DNA of 5,816 nt, taken from Actinomycetota bacterium (GTDB lineage: Bacteria; Actinomycetota; Thermoleophilia; Miltoncostaeales; Miltoncostaeaceae). Position numbers and translations under genes: made by a program. The first letter of the stretch is position 1. Every line of letters begins with the position of its first letter. The DNA lies in NCBI GenBank assembly GCA_005800465.1, contig SYFI01000136.1, forward strand, positions 1-5,816, given 5' to 3'. Below, in pieces: positions 1 to 5,670 of the stretch. Below the pieces are notes generated by a model. That model had not been told where the DNA came from. It saw only the letters and a program-made list of their open reading frames with translations, and ran no database searches.

Positions 1-57
1 TGGTAGCGCGCTCCGTTCGGGACGGAGAGGTCCCCGGTTCAAATCCGGGCACCCCGA
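1..57 (+). tRNA. tRNA-Pro (anticodon CGG), 5' end cut off by window edge
   Basis: The 3' portion of a tRNA is visible from the D-loop onward. The anticodon stem is 11-15 paired with 23-27. The seven-base loop 16-22 holds anticodon CGG at 18-20, preceded by T and followed by G, and reads the proline codon CCG. The variable loop is 28-32. The T-arm is 33-37 paired with 45-49 around the loop TTCAAAT. The 3' acceptor strand is 50-56, and the discriminator base is A57. CCA is not encoded, because the next bases are TGA, so it must be added after transcription. The D-arm is only partly present and the 5' acceptor strand lies outside the window, so acceptor pairing could not be checked. Confidence 0.95.
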
Positions 58-80
58 TGAAGCAAATCTCGGTGTACGAC

Positions 81-86
81 GGGAGG
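81..86 (+). promoter_or_regulatory. Ribosome binding site that fixes the start of the CoA-binding-domain gene
   Basis: GGGAGG at 81-86 lies six bases before the ATG at 93. An in-frame ATG at 57 would overlap the last base of the tRNA and has no Shine-Dalgarno sequence, so the start at 93 is preferred. Confidence 0.75.
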
Positions 87-92
87 CATGCG

Positions 93-521
93 ATGGGACC
101 CGATTCCACCCCGGCCGAGATTCTCGGCCAGACCTGTGTTATCGCGATGATCGGCGCGTCGCCCGACCCGGCGAAGCCCTCGTATGGCGTGATGGAGTAC
201 CTGCTGGCGCAGGGGTACCGTGTCGTCCCCGTACGTCCGGGTGGCGGTGAGGTGCTGGGCCAGGCAGTGGTGGGCTCGCTGGCAGAGATTGACGGTCCCA
301 TCCATATGGTGGACGTCTTCCGCAACTCCGATGCCGCCCCCGGTATCGCCGAGGAGGCCGTGGCGGTTGGTGCACAGGCCCTGTGGCTGCAGCCGGGGTG
401 CATCAACGACGAGGCCGGTGCTCTCGCCCGTGGTGCTGGGCTCGCCTTTGTCCAAGACGTGTGCACCCGTCAGGTGCACCGCGATCAGGGCGTCGGGCCA
501 ATCGGCCCGCCCATCTCCTAG
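93..521 (+). CDS. CoA-binding domain protein (YccU-like, CoA_binding_2)
   Basis: The 142-residue protein has the Rossmann-like CoA-binding fold of the small stand-alone YccU-type family. The nucleotide-binding loop with GASPDP and the following KPSYGV is at residues 21-33, inside the pattern typical of the family (GxSxxPxKxSYGV). VVPVRPG follows at 44-50, then VDVFR at 73-77, then WLQPG at 98-102, where many relatives have W-Q-G. The length is normal for the family. No catalytic residues are known for this group. It binds CoA or acyl-CoA, and its cellular role is not established. It is cytosolic, with no signal peptide or membrane segment. The gene begins 35 bases after the tRNA, so it may be carried on the same primary transcript. 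Its stop codon interlocks with that of the opposing Nfu gene. Confidence 0.88.
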   Translation: MGPDSTPAEILGQTCVIAMIGASPDPAKPSYGVMEYLLAQGYRVVPVRPGGGEVLGQAVVGSLAEIDGPIHMVDVFRNSDAAPGIAEEAVAVGAQALWLQPGCINDEAGALARGAGLAFVQDVCTRQVHRDQGVGPIGPPIS

Positions 522-754
522 ACGGTGATAACGCCCTCGACCTCGGGGATCTCGCGGCGGAGTTCCGCCTCGATGCCGAGGGTGAGGGTGGCCGTCGACA
601 TGGGGCATCCGCCGCACGCGCCGAGCATCTGCAGGTGGACGAATCCCTCGTCGTCAAAGTCCATCAACTCCACGTCGCCACCATCTGCATGGAGCGCCGG
701 GCGGATCCGCTCAAGAACGTCTTCGATGCGGGTGAGTGTCTCGACCGTCGACAT
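518..754 (-). CDS. NifU C-terminal-domain protein (Nfu-type Fe-S cluster scaffold/carrier)
   Basis: This 78-residue protein is a complete, free-standing NifU C-terminal domain. The family assembles or carries a 4Fe-4S cluster, usually bridging a homodimer, and passes it to target enzymes. The diagnostic features are all present: the helix ending in IRPALHADGGDVEL (17-30), the GACGGCP motif with the two cluster cysteines C47 and C50, and the C-terminal EVEGV (71-75). The length fits stand-alone Nfu proteins. The start at ATG 752-754 is supported by AGGAGA four bases upstream. Nearby possible clients are the RNA methyltransferase at 1623-3029, which has a four-cysteine cluster site, and perhaps the UDG-like protein, but no operon links them. 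The gene diverges from the amidohydrolase gene and converges on the CoA-binding gene with a four-base overlap. Confidence 0.93.
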   Translation of the reverse strand: MSTVETLTRIEDVLERIRPALHADGGDVELMDFDDEGFVHLQMLGACGGCPMSTATLTLGIEAELRREIPEVEGVITV

Positions 755-758
755 CTCG

Positions 759-764
759 TCTCCT
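759..764 (-). promoter_or_regulatory. Ribosome binding site of the Nfu gene
   Basis: On the minus strand the sequence is AGGAGA, four bases before the ATG (752-754). The spacer between the divergent genes (755-813) presumably also holds promoters for both, but I see no convincing -35/-10 pair in either direction. Confidence 0.7.
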
Positions 765-813
765 GCTGGTCATGGGTGGCCTTTCGACACCATGGTAGCG
801 CGGGGCGCTGTTG

Positions 814-1623
814 ATGCACGCTAAACCCCTGCGTGCCGCGGTGGTGCAGGTGCTGTCGGATTCCGATTGCGCTGCCAACATTGCCCGGACGGCCGACCTG
901 GTGGATGCTGCGGCCGCATCCGGTGCCCGGCTCATTGTGCTGCCCGAGAAGTGGAACTGGTGGGGTACTGCATCGGCCACGGAAAGCGGTGCTGAGGCCC
1001 TCGACGGTCCGTCGCTCACGGCCGCCCGGGGATGGGCCCGTGATCTCGGCGTGGCGATCGTTGCCGGCAGCGTGCTTGAGGCTGTGGGTGATGGGTCACG
1101 CGCCTTCAACACAAGCGTGCTCATCGGCGCAGGTGGCAACGACCTCACCGTGTATCGGAAAATCCACCTGTTTGACGTGACCGTGGACGGTCACGAGTAC
1201 CGTGAGTCGGCCGCCACAGACGCGGGTGATCGGGTGGTGATCGGCGACGTACTGGGTCTGCGTATCGGCATGTCGGTCTGTTACGACCTGCGCTTTCCTG
1301 AGCTGTACCGCGCCCATTCGGCCGCCGGAGCCACTGTGCTCTGCGTGCCCGCCAATTTCACCCCGGCCACCGGCGAGGCCCACTGGGAGTTGCTGCTGCG
1401 TGCCCGCGCGGTTGAGAATCAATGCTTTGTTCTCGCTGCGGGGCAGCAGGGCATTCACGCCACCGGCGAGGGTGCCTGGGGCCACTCGATGATCGTGGAC
1501 CCATGGGGCCGCGTGCTGGCCGAAGTGCCGGAGGGTGAGGGATTCGCAGCGGCTGATCTCGACCTTGATGCGCAGGCGGTCATCCGCGCATCGCTGCCCG
1601 CGCTCGCGCACCGGCGGCTGTGA
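814..1623 (+). CDS. Carbon-nitrogen hydrolase (nitrilase superfamily, Nit1/Nit2-like amidase)
   Basis: The 269-residue protein is a full-length single-domain nitrilase-superfamily enzyme, hydrolysing an amide C-N bond through a Glu-Lys-Cys triad. E45 lies in VLPEKW, K116 in YRKIHLFD and C156 in SVCYDLRFPELYR. The flanking sequences match the Nit branch, whose characterised members hydrolyse deaminated glutathione or omega-amidated 2-oxo acids, a metabolite-repair role. The C-terminal SLPALAHRR is also typical of that branch. The exact substrate cannot be read from sequence. ATG at 814 is chosen. A TTG directly before it is possible, and an in-frame TAG at 796-798 rules out anything much longer. 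No good Shine-Dalgarno is visible. Its stop overlaps the start of the methyltransferase gene, so the two are very likely co-transcribed. It is cytosolic. Confidence 0.93.
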   Translation: MHAKPLRAAVVQVLSDSDCAANIARTADLVDAAAASGARLIVLPEKWNWWGTASATESGAEALDGPSLTAARGWARDLGVAIVAGSVLEAVGDGSRAFNTSVLIGAGGNDLTVYRKIHLFDVTVDGHEYRESAATDAGDRVVIGDVLGLRIGMSVCYDLRFPELYRAHSAAGATVLCVPANFTPATGEAHWELLLRARAVENQCFVLAAGQQGIHATGEGAWGHSMIVDPWGRVLAEVPEGEGFAAADLDLDAQAVIRASLPALAHRRL

Positions 1624-3029
1624 TGGACCAGCCCACGAAGAAGGAACGGTCGAAGTACGGCGATGAGATTGAGGTGACGGTGGGCGACCTGGCCTTCGGG
1701 GGCCGGGGCGTCGCACGCGCGGATGGCTTCGTGGTGTTCGCACCCGACACGGCGCCGGGTGACGTGGCACTGGTGCGTCTTCGTAAAGTGCGCCGCCGGT
1801 TCGCTGAGGCCGATCTGGTTGAGGTGCTGACACCTGGCCCGGGGCGCGTGCCGGTGGAGTGCCCATTCGTGCCCGCCTGCGGCGGATGCCGCCTGCAGCA
1901 TGTGCAGTACGACGAGGTGCTCGAGGCCAAGCGCCAACAGGTGATTGAGCATCTGGCCCGGATTGGTGGCCTCACGGATGTGAACGTGCTGGACGCCGAC
2001 CCCGCCATCGAGCGGTTCGGCTACCGCAACAAGATGGAGTACTCGGCGACGCCGGGGCCTGATGGCGAGCTGGTGCTCGGGTTCCATCGTCGCGGGCGCT
2101 GGGATGAGGTGGTGGACATCAACCCGTGCATGCTCGCCACCGCGGCGGGAAACGTCGCACGCGAGGCTGTGCGCGCATGGGCCGTGGATTGCCGAATCCC
2201 GCCGTACAGCCAGCGCACGAATGAGGGCATTCTGCGCCATGTGGTTGTACGTGAGGGCGTATTCACGGGACAGCTTCTGGTGACCATCGTGACCGCCTCC
2301 GGCGCCGACGATCTGGTTGACCTCCTCACCAACCGCCTTCCTGATGATGTGCCAGGCCTTGTGGGAATCGTCCACGCGATCAACGACGGTGTGTCGGAGA
2401 CCACCCAGGGCCTTGCGTCACGCACGGTGTGGGGCCGGGACTGGATCGAGGAGCAGGTGGAGGTGGAGCCGGGGTACCCGGTCACGCTGCGCCTCTCCGC
2501 CGCATCGTTCTTCCAGACCAACTCGGGCATGACCGGCCATCTGTACCGCCGGGCTGCGGAGGCCGCCGGGCTCACCGGCGGCGAAGTGCTCTACGACCTG
2601 TTCAGCGGCGTGGGCAGCATCGGGGTGGCGCTTGGCCGCCTGTGCAAGCACGTGGTGGCCATCGAGATGGTGCCCGAGGCCGTTGAGGATTCGCGCGGCA
2701 ACGCGGAGCGCAACGGGATTACCAATCACACCGCCATGGCGGGTGACGTGCGGGTTGTGCTGCGCGAGCACCGCGGCCAGTTGGCCGAGCCCGATGTCGC
2801 CATCATTGATCCTCCGCGTGGCGGTCTGTCGGGCGGCGCATGCAGGCGAATCATCGAGCTCGCGCCAAAGACCCTGGTGTACGTGTCATGCCAGCCCGCC
2901 ACCTTTGCCGACAACGCCAAGCGGTTCGTCGACGGCGGCTACCAGTTGGAGTGGGTGCGCCCGGTGGACATGTTTCCCCAGACGCCGCACATTGAGGCGG
3001 TTGCCCGCTTCACCCGCGCCGACTCGTAG
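1623..3029 (+). CDS. rlmD: Class I SAM-dependent RNA (uracil-5-)methyltransferase, RlmD/RumA (TrmA) family, with TRAM domain and 4Fe-4S site
   Basis: The 468-residue enzyme methylates C5 of a uridine in RNA with S-adenosylmethionine. An N-terminal TRAM RNA-binding domain (about 12-70) starts with EIEVTVGDLAFGGRGVA. Four cysteines, C80, C86, C89 (CPFVPACGGC) and C169 (NPC), match the RumA-type 4Fe-4S site. The central segment carries RNKMEY (135-140). The C-terminal Rossmann methyltransferase domain has FFQTN (296-300), the SAM loop DLFSGVGSIG (325-334), E348, DPPRGG (396-401), the catalytic nucleophile C423 in VSCQP, and the general base E457 in HIEAV. All key residues are intact. The family is certain. 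The exact target (U1939, U747 or both, as in RlmCD) is inferred only. ATG 1623 overlaps the upstream TGA, and an adjacent GTG at 1620 is an alternative start. Confidence 0.92.
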   Translation: MDQPTKKERSKYGDEIEVTVGDLAFGGRGVARADGFVVFAPDTAPGDVALVRLRKVRRRFAEADLVEVLTPGPGRVPVECPFVPACGGCRLQHVQYDEVLEAKRQQVIEHLARIGGLTDVNVLDADPAIERFGYRNKMEYSATPGPDGELVLGFHRRGRWDEVVDINPCMLATAAGNVAREAVRAWAVDCRIPPYSQRTNEGILRHVVVREGVFTGQLLVTIVTASGADDLVDLLTNRLPDDVPGLVGIVHAINDGVSETTQGLASRTVWGRDWIEEQVEVEPGYPVTLRLSAASFFQTNSGMTGHLYRRAAEAAGLTGGEVLYDLFSGVGSIGVALGRLCKHVVAIEMVPEAVEDSRGNAERNGITNHTAMAGDVRVVLREHRGQLAEPDVAIIDPPRGGLSGGACRRIIELAPKTLVYVSCQPATFADNAKRFVDGGYQLEWVRPVDMFPQTPHIEAVARFTRADS

Positions 3030-3056
3030 GTCGGCCCCGCCCGTACCCCGCCGGGA

Positions 3057-3713
3057 TTAGTACGGGGGTTCGGCTGCGTACCAGTCGCCCAGGGCACGGA
3101 AGTCGGCCCAGAACTGGCGCTTGGCGTCCTTCTCGTCCATCGAATCGTCGATGTCGGGCACAACCAATGCCTCAACGGCTGGGGTCCATCGTGCGACCGT
3201 GCCCATTTCCGCTCGGAGCGTCTCAGACATGGGCACCTTCAGCGAATCGATGGCACGTCGGGTGCGGTCGCCCATCACCACAATCAGCCGGGGCCGCACG
3301 ATGCGGATCTCCTCGGCCAGCCACTCGAGGTCCTCGTCCCCCGGTTCAGTTCCGGCGGCGTGCGGGCACTTGAGGACGAGGGTGCCGTAAAGCATCGAGG
3401 GGTCAACGCCGAGCCGTTCCACACTGCGGCGGATGGCGTCGCCGGAGCGGCCGAAGAACGACACACCCTCCTGGCGCTCGGCCAGTGCTGACTGCCACTT
3501 GATGAGCATCACGTCGGCGGTCGGTGAGCCAGATGCCTTCACGGGCAAGGTCCCGGCATTTGCGCATCCGGGGCATGCATCCATGCGCTCTTCGAGCAGG
3601 CGCGCCTCGCGGATTGCACGGTCAAGGTACGCATCCTCGATGCGCGGGACTGCTCGGGTGCCGCTGGTCCCGGGGTCGTCGGGCTGCGGCGTGGCGGTGG
3701 GCTCGGCGGTCAT
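3057..3713 (-). CDS. Uracil-DNA glycosylase superfamily protein with degenerate active site
   Basis: The 218-residue protein shows the family-4 UDG fold pattern in order: a CPGC pair (C47, C50), a hydrophobic strand ADVMLI (66-71), GVSFFGRSGDAI (83-94) where active enzymes have GxPFVGxAGxLL, TLVLKCP with C116 (111-117), an IRIVRPRLIVVMGDR segment (136-150), and PDIDDS (186-191). In active family-4 enzymes the strand at 66-71 is followed by GEAPG/GEGPG, which activates water. Here an ungapped alignment gives KWQSA (72-76). The C-terminal His-Pro motif is absent, and the fourth cluster cysteine aligns with E127. Uracil excision is therefore unlikely. A structural, nucleic-acid-binding or other role is possible. 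The N-terminal 25 residues are Pro/Thr-rich and look disordered. The start is the ATG at 3711-3713; an in-frame ATG at 3767 lies inside a hairpin and is less likely. The Shine-Dalgarno signal is poor. Confidence 0.8.
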   Translation of the reverse strand: MTAEPTATPQPDDPGTSGTRAVPRIEDAYLDRAIREARLLEERMDACPGCANAGTLPVKASGSPTADVMLIKWQSALAERQEGVSFFGRSGDAIRRSVERLGVDPSMLYGTLVLKCPHAAGTEPGDEDLEWLAEEIRIVRPRLIVVMGDRTRRAIDSLKVPMSETLRAEMGTVARWTPAVEALVVPDIDDSMDEKDAKRQFWADFRALGDWYAAEPPY

Positions 3714-3753
3714 CAGCGAGAGGTCATTTCCCCGACATGGCCCTTGAGTCCTG

Positions 3754-3780
3754 CCTGCATCGCGCATCCCGCGTTGCAGG
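3754..3780 (-). terminator. Short hairpin between the GT/PHP gene and the UDG-like gene
   Basis: Bases 3754-3759 (CCTGCA) pair with 3775-3780 (TGCAGG). After one T-T mismatch, 3761-3763 pair with 3771-3773, leaving a seven-base loop. The hairpin begins three bases after the GT/PHP stop codon (3783-3785). No T-run follows on the minus strand, so it may be a weak terminator, an mRNA-stability element or chance. This is about all the 69-base gap contains. Confidence 0.35.
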
Positions 3781-3782
3781 GT

Positions 3783-5582
3783 TCAGTTCTGCTGCGAGAT
3801 CCTGCGCGAGGAACGCGGGGTCCGAGCGCGGAGGCCGCGCCGCCTGCGCACTGGACGGGCATCGCCCAGTGCCTCCAGAAAGTCCTCCGGCCCAACGAAC
3901 GGCCGCATCATCACGCCTGCGGTGCCGATCTCGTCGGGCCGCGTTGCGCCACTGCCTGCGCTCACCACCAGTCCGGTGCGCCGCAGCAGCAATGCCGACT
4001 CGGTGGCCTGCGCTGCAGGGCGTGCGGGCGTAAGGCCCTCGTGGCAGTCGATGAGCTCCCGGCATGCACGCAGGGCCTCCGCCGGTGGGGCCGCGCCGCT
4101 ATCGGGGTGCGGTGCCATGGTGAGGCCGCCCTGATCGCGTACCCGCGCGAGGGCGTTGGCAAGGGCCAGACCATCCGGCACCGGTGAGGTGAGAAAGAGG
4201 CCAACGATCACACCGTCCCGGGTAGTGATCTCCTGCCCCACGATCACCTGAAGTCGATCGGGCGCCACCCGCAGCACCGCGAGAGCGGGCTCGATGCCCC
4301 CGGGCGCAGTGATGGCAACGATGCGTACGCCCCGATCCAGCGCCGTTGCCACCAGATCGGCCGGAGTCAATCCCGGGCCGGTCCGGATGCGGAGGTCGGC
4401 AAACACGGGTGCGCTCGGCGCATCGTGCTTGTGGCGGTTTCCCGCGTCGCGGTAGAGGAGATCCAGATCGGCAGCCACGTCATCCCAGGTGCGTGTACCT
4501 CCCCGTGTCCGGGCAGCGTCGCCCAGCGCCACCACGCGCTCGGGTGCAGCCGTAAGGGACCGCACCGCGTCCGCCCATGCATCGCCCGAGAAGGGCTGCA
4601 CCACGAGTCCACCATCGGTGCCGATGAGATCGTCTGCCTCTTGGCATCGCGATGCCACGACTGCAAGGCCCGCTGCCATCGCCTCGCGGAGTGCCGGGCC
4701 GGTGGCATCCTCTGCCGTGGGCAGCAGGGCGATACGACCACGGCGGAGCGCCTCGGCACGCGAGACGGGTCCGGTGTCAGGAATGACATCCACGATCTCG
4801 CGCAGCACCTTCGGCACTGCGTTTCGTGTGCGCCATGGGGCATCGGGCGGACCGAGCACGGTAACGCGCCCGATGGCATGTGGGTCGATCCCAATGAGCG
4901 CCCGGAGGGCGAACCGGAGTCCCGTCCGCTCGCGCTCCCGGGCCACGATGACGATGCCGGGGATATCAGAGGGCGGCCCGAACAGGCCCTCCGCCACGCC
5001 AGCCGGGACCACCGCGTACTCACCCGGCAGTACGCCCTGAAGCACGTGCCGAGCGGCATCCGATTCGGCCACCCGTATGTCGGCCTGGGCCAGCGCACGG
5101 TCCACCAGGGGGCGCACAAATGCGACGCCTGCGAGTGGGGCAGTGCGGTGAAATGTGACCGCACGTACGCCGGTGGCGTGTCGCAGCGCGTTGAGGGCTG
5201 GGCTCGGGGCCAGGGGCTCGTGCAGATGGGCGACATCGAACCGGCCCATGCTGAGCGCCACCTCCAGGCCTGACGCCGCGTCGATGGGGCCACCGAGGCG
5301 TCGCCCGGGGCCGCTGCCGCGAAGCGCCCGGGAGGTGGCCACGAACAGCGGCTCGGCGCCAGGGGCGGGCGAGATCGCATCGTCATCGCCCACCTCAAGG
5401 GCATCAATGCGCCGACGTCCCGCATCAACAGCCGCGCGCCCGGTGCCGGGGGCGAGGATGGTCACCGCGTGACCGCGTCTGGCGAGCGCATCGGCCTCGG
5501 CCTGCACAGCCCGTCCGACATCGTCGCCGGGCGGAAATGCGTGGGGCGAAATCAGGGCGATGCGAAGAACCGGTTCATCCAT
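3783..5582 (-). CDS. GT4-type glycosyltransferase fused to a PHP-like domain, both with altered active sites
   Basis: The 599-residue cytosolic protein has two parts. Residues 6 to about 380 have a GT-B, family-4 glycosyltransferase layout: RIALISPHAF at the N-terminus, DVAHLHEP (116-123), TFHRTA (143-148), a VPAGV turn (192-196) and the LREAMAAGLAVVAS segment (298-311). Residues 394-575 follow a PHP phosphoesterase domain (DLRIRT, APHP, AGSGAT and PFVGPEDFLEAL in the right order). In the GT half the GG donor loop is DD (20-21), the RKG lysine is T220 and EX7E is D292-x7-E300. In the PHP half HxH is RxR (398/400), TDHD is TAPG (425-428) and SDAH is SGAT; only E451 and H492 remain of the usual ligands. 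An Arg-rich tail ends the protein. ATG 5580-5582 is chosen; two in-frame GTG codons precede it. It lies directly downstream of ino1. Confidence 0.85.
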   Translation of the reverse strand: MDEPVLRIALISPHAFPPGDDVGRAVQAEADALARRGHAVTILAPGTGRAAVDAGRRRIDALEVGDDDAISPAPGAEPLFVATSRALRGSGPGRRLGGPIDAASGLEVALSMGRFDVAHLHEPLAPSPALNALRHATGVRAVTFHRTAPLAGVAFVRPLVDRALAQADIRVAESDAARHVLQGVLPGEYAVVPAGVAEGLFGPPSDIPGIVIVARERERTGLRFALRALIGIDPHAIGRVTVLGPPDAPWRTRNAVPKVLREIVDVIPDTGPVSRAEALRRGRIALLPTAEDATGPALREAMAAGLAVVASRCQEADDLIGTDGGLVVQPFSGDAWADAVRSLTAAPERVVALGDAARTRGGTRTWDDVAADLDLLYRDAGNRHKHDAPSAPVFADLRIRTGPGLTPADLVATALDRGVRIVAITAPGGIEPALAVLRVAPDRLQVIVGQEITTRDGVIVGLFLTSPVPDGLALANALARVRDQGGLTMAPHPDSGAAPPAEALRACRELIDCHEGLTPARPAAQATESALLLRRTGLVVSAGSGATRPDEIGTAGVMMRPFVGPEDFLEALGDARPVRRRRGLRARTPRSSRRISQQN

Positions 5583-5600
5583 CACCACGAGCCTAATGAC

Positions 5601-5635
5601 GACGGGGGGAGCGCGCCATGCGTGCTCCCCCCGTC
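5601..5635 (-). terminator. Strong GC hairpin downstream of inositol-3-phosphate synthase gene
   Basis: The 12-base arms GACGGGGGGAGC (5601-5612) and its exact complement (5624-5635) pair perfectly. Three more pairs (5614-5616 with 5620-5622) can form inside after one G-T position, leaving a three-base loop. It sits 24 bases past the ino1 stop and 18 bases before the GT/PHP start codon. There is no T-tract after it, so it would be a U-less terminator of the kind proposed for high-GC actinobacteria, or an attenuator or stability hairpin that sets the ratio of ino1 to GT/PHP expression. Confidence 0.65.
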
Positions 5636-5650
5636 GGGCCCTTCATGTCG

Positions 5651-5670
5651 TCCCCAGGACTACTTGGGGA
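5651..5670 (-). other. Small inverted repeat spanning the ino1 stop codon
   Basis: TCCCCA (5651-5656) pairs with TGGGGA (5665-5670). One further G-C pair and a possible G-U pair lie inside. The loop contains the TAG stop of ino1 (5660-5662). With the larger hairpin at 5601-5635 it makes a tandem of two hairpins at the 3' end of the ino1 transcript. It is short and could be chance. Confidence 0.35.

Noticed and set aside
57..92. A longer CoA-binding-domain protein starting at ATG 57.
   Set aside because: It would begin at the last base of the tRNA with no ribosome binding site. The extra 12 residues do not resemble the family, and GGGAGG sits correctly before ATG 93.
789..796. Palindrome ACCATGGT in the divergent spacer as an operator.
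   Set aside because: It is only eight bases, without symmetric extension or a second copy, so chance cannot be excluded.
793..802. The ten bases TGGTAGCGCG, identical to positions 1-10 in the tRNA-Pro D-arm, as a possible second tRNA or attachment-site duplicate.
   Set aside because: The match stops after ten bases, no anticodon or T-arm follows, and no integrase or other mobile gene is in the window. Chance is likely in GC-rich DNA.
1455..2375. A 306-codon minus-strand open frame opposite the hydrolase/methyltransferase junction.
   Set aside because: It runs across two well-supported plus-strand genes, and its product has no domain pattern and shadow-like composition.
3040..3066. Inverted repeat CCCGTA/TACGGG between the convergent methyltransferase and UDG-like genes as a bidirectional terminator.
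   Set aside because: The stem is six base pairs with a 15-base loop, has no T-tract and overlaps the UDG-like coding end. It is too weak to call.
3714..3767. N-terminal extension of the UDG-like protein to ATG 3767.
   Set aside because: The start lies within the 3754-3780 hairpin, lacks a Shine-Dalgarno, and the added residues look non-coding.
4425..5273. A 282-codon plus-strand open frame opposite the GT/PHP gene.
   Set aside because: The product is rich in His, Arg, Cys and Gly with no recognisable motif. This is the usual antisense shadow in GC-rich coding DNA, and the minus-strand frame has clear domain signatures.
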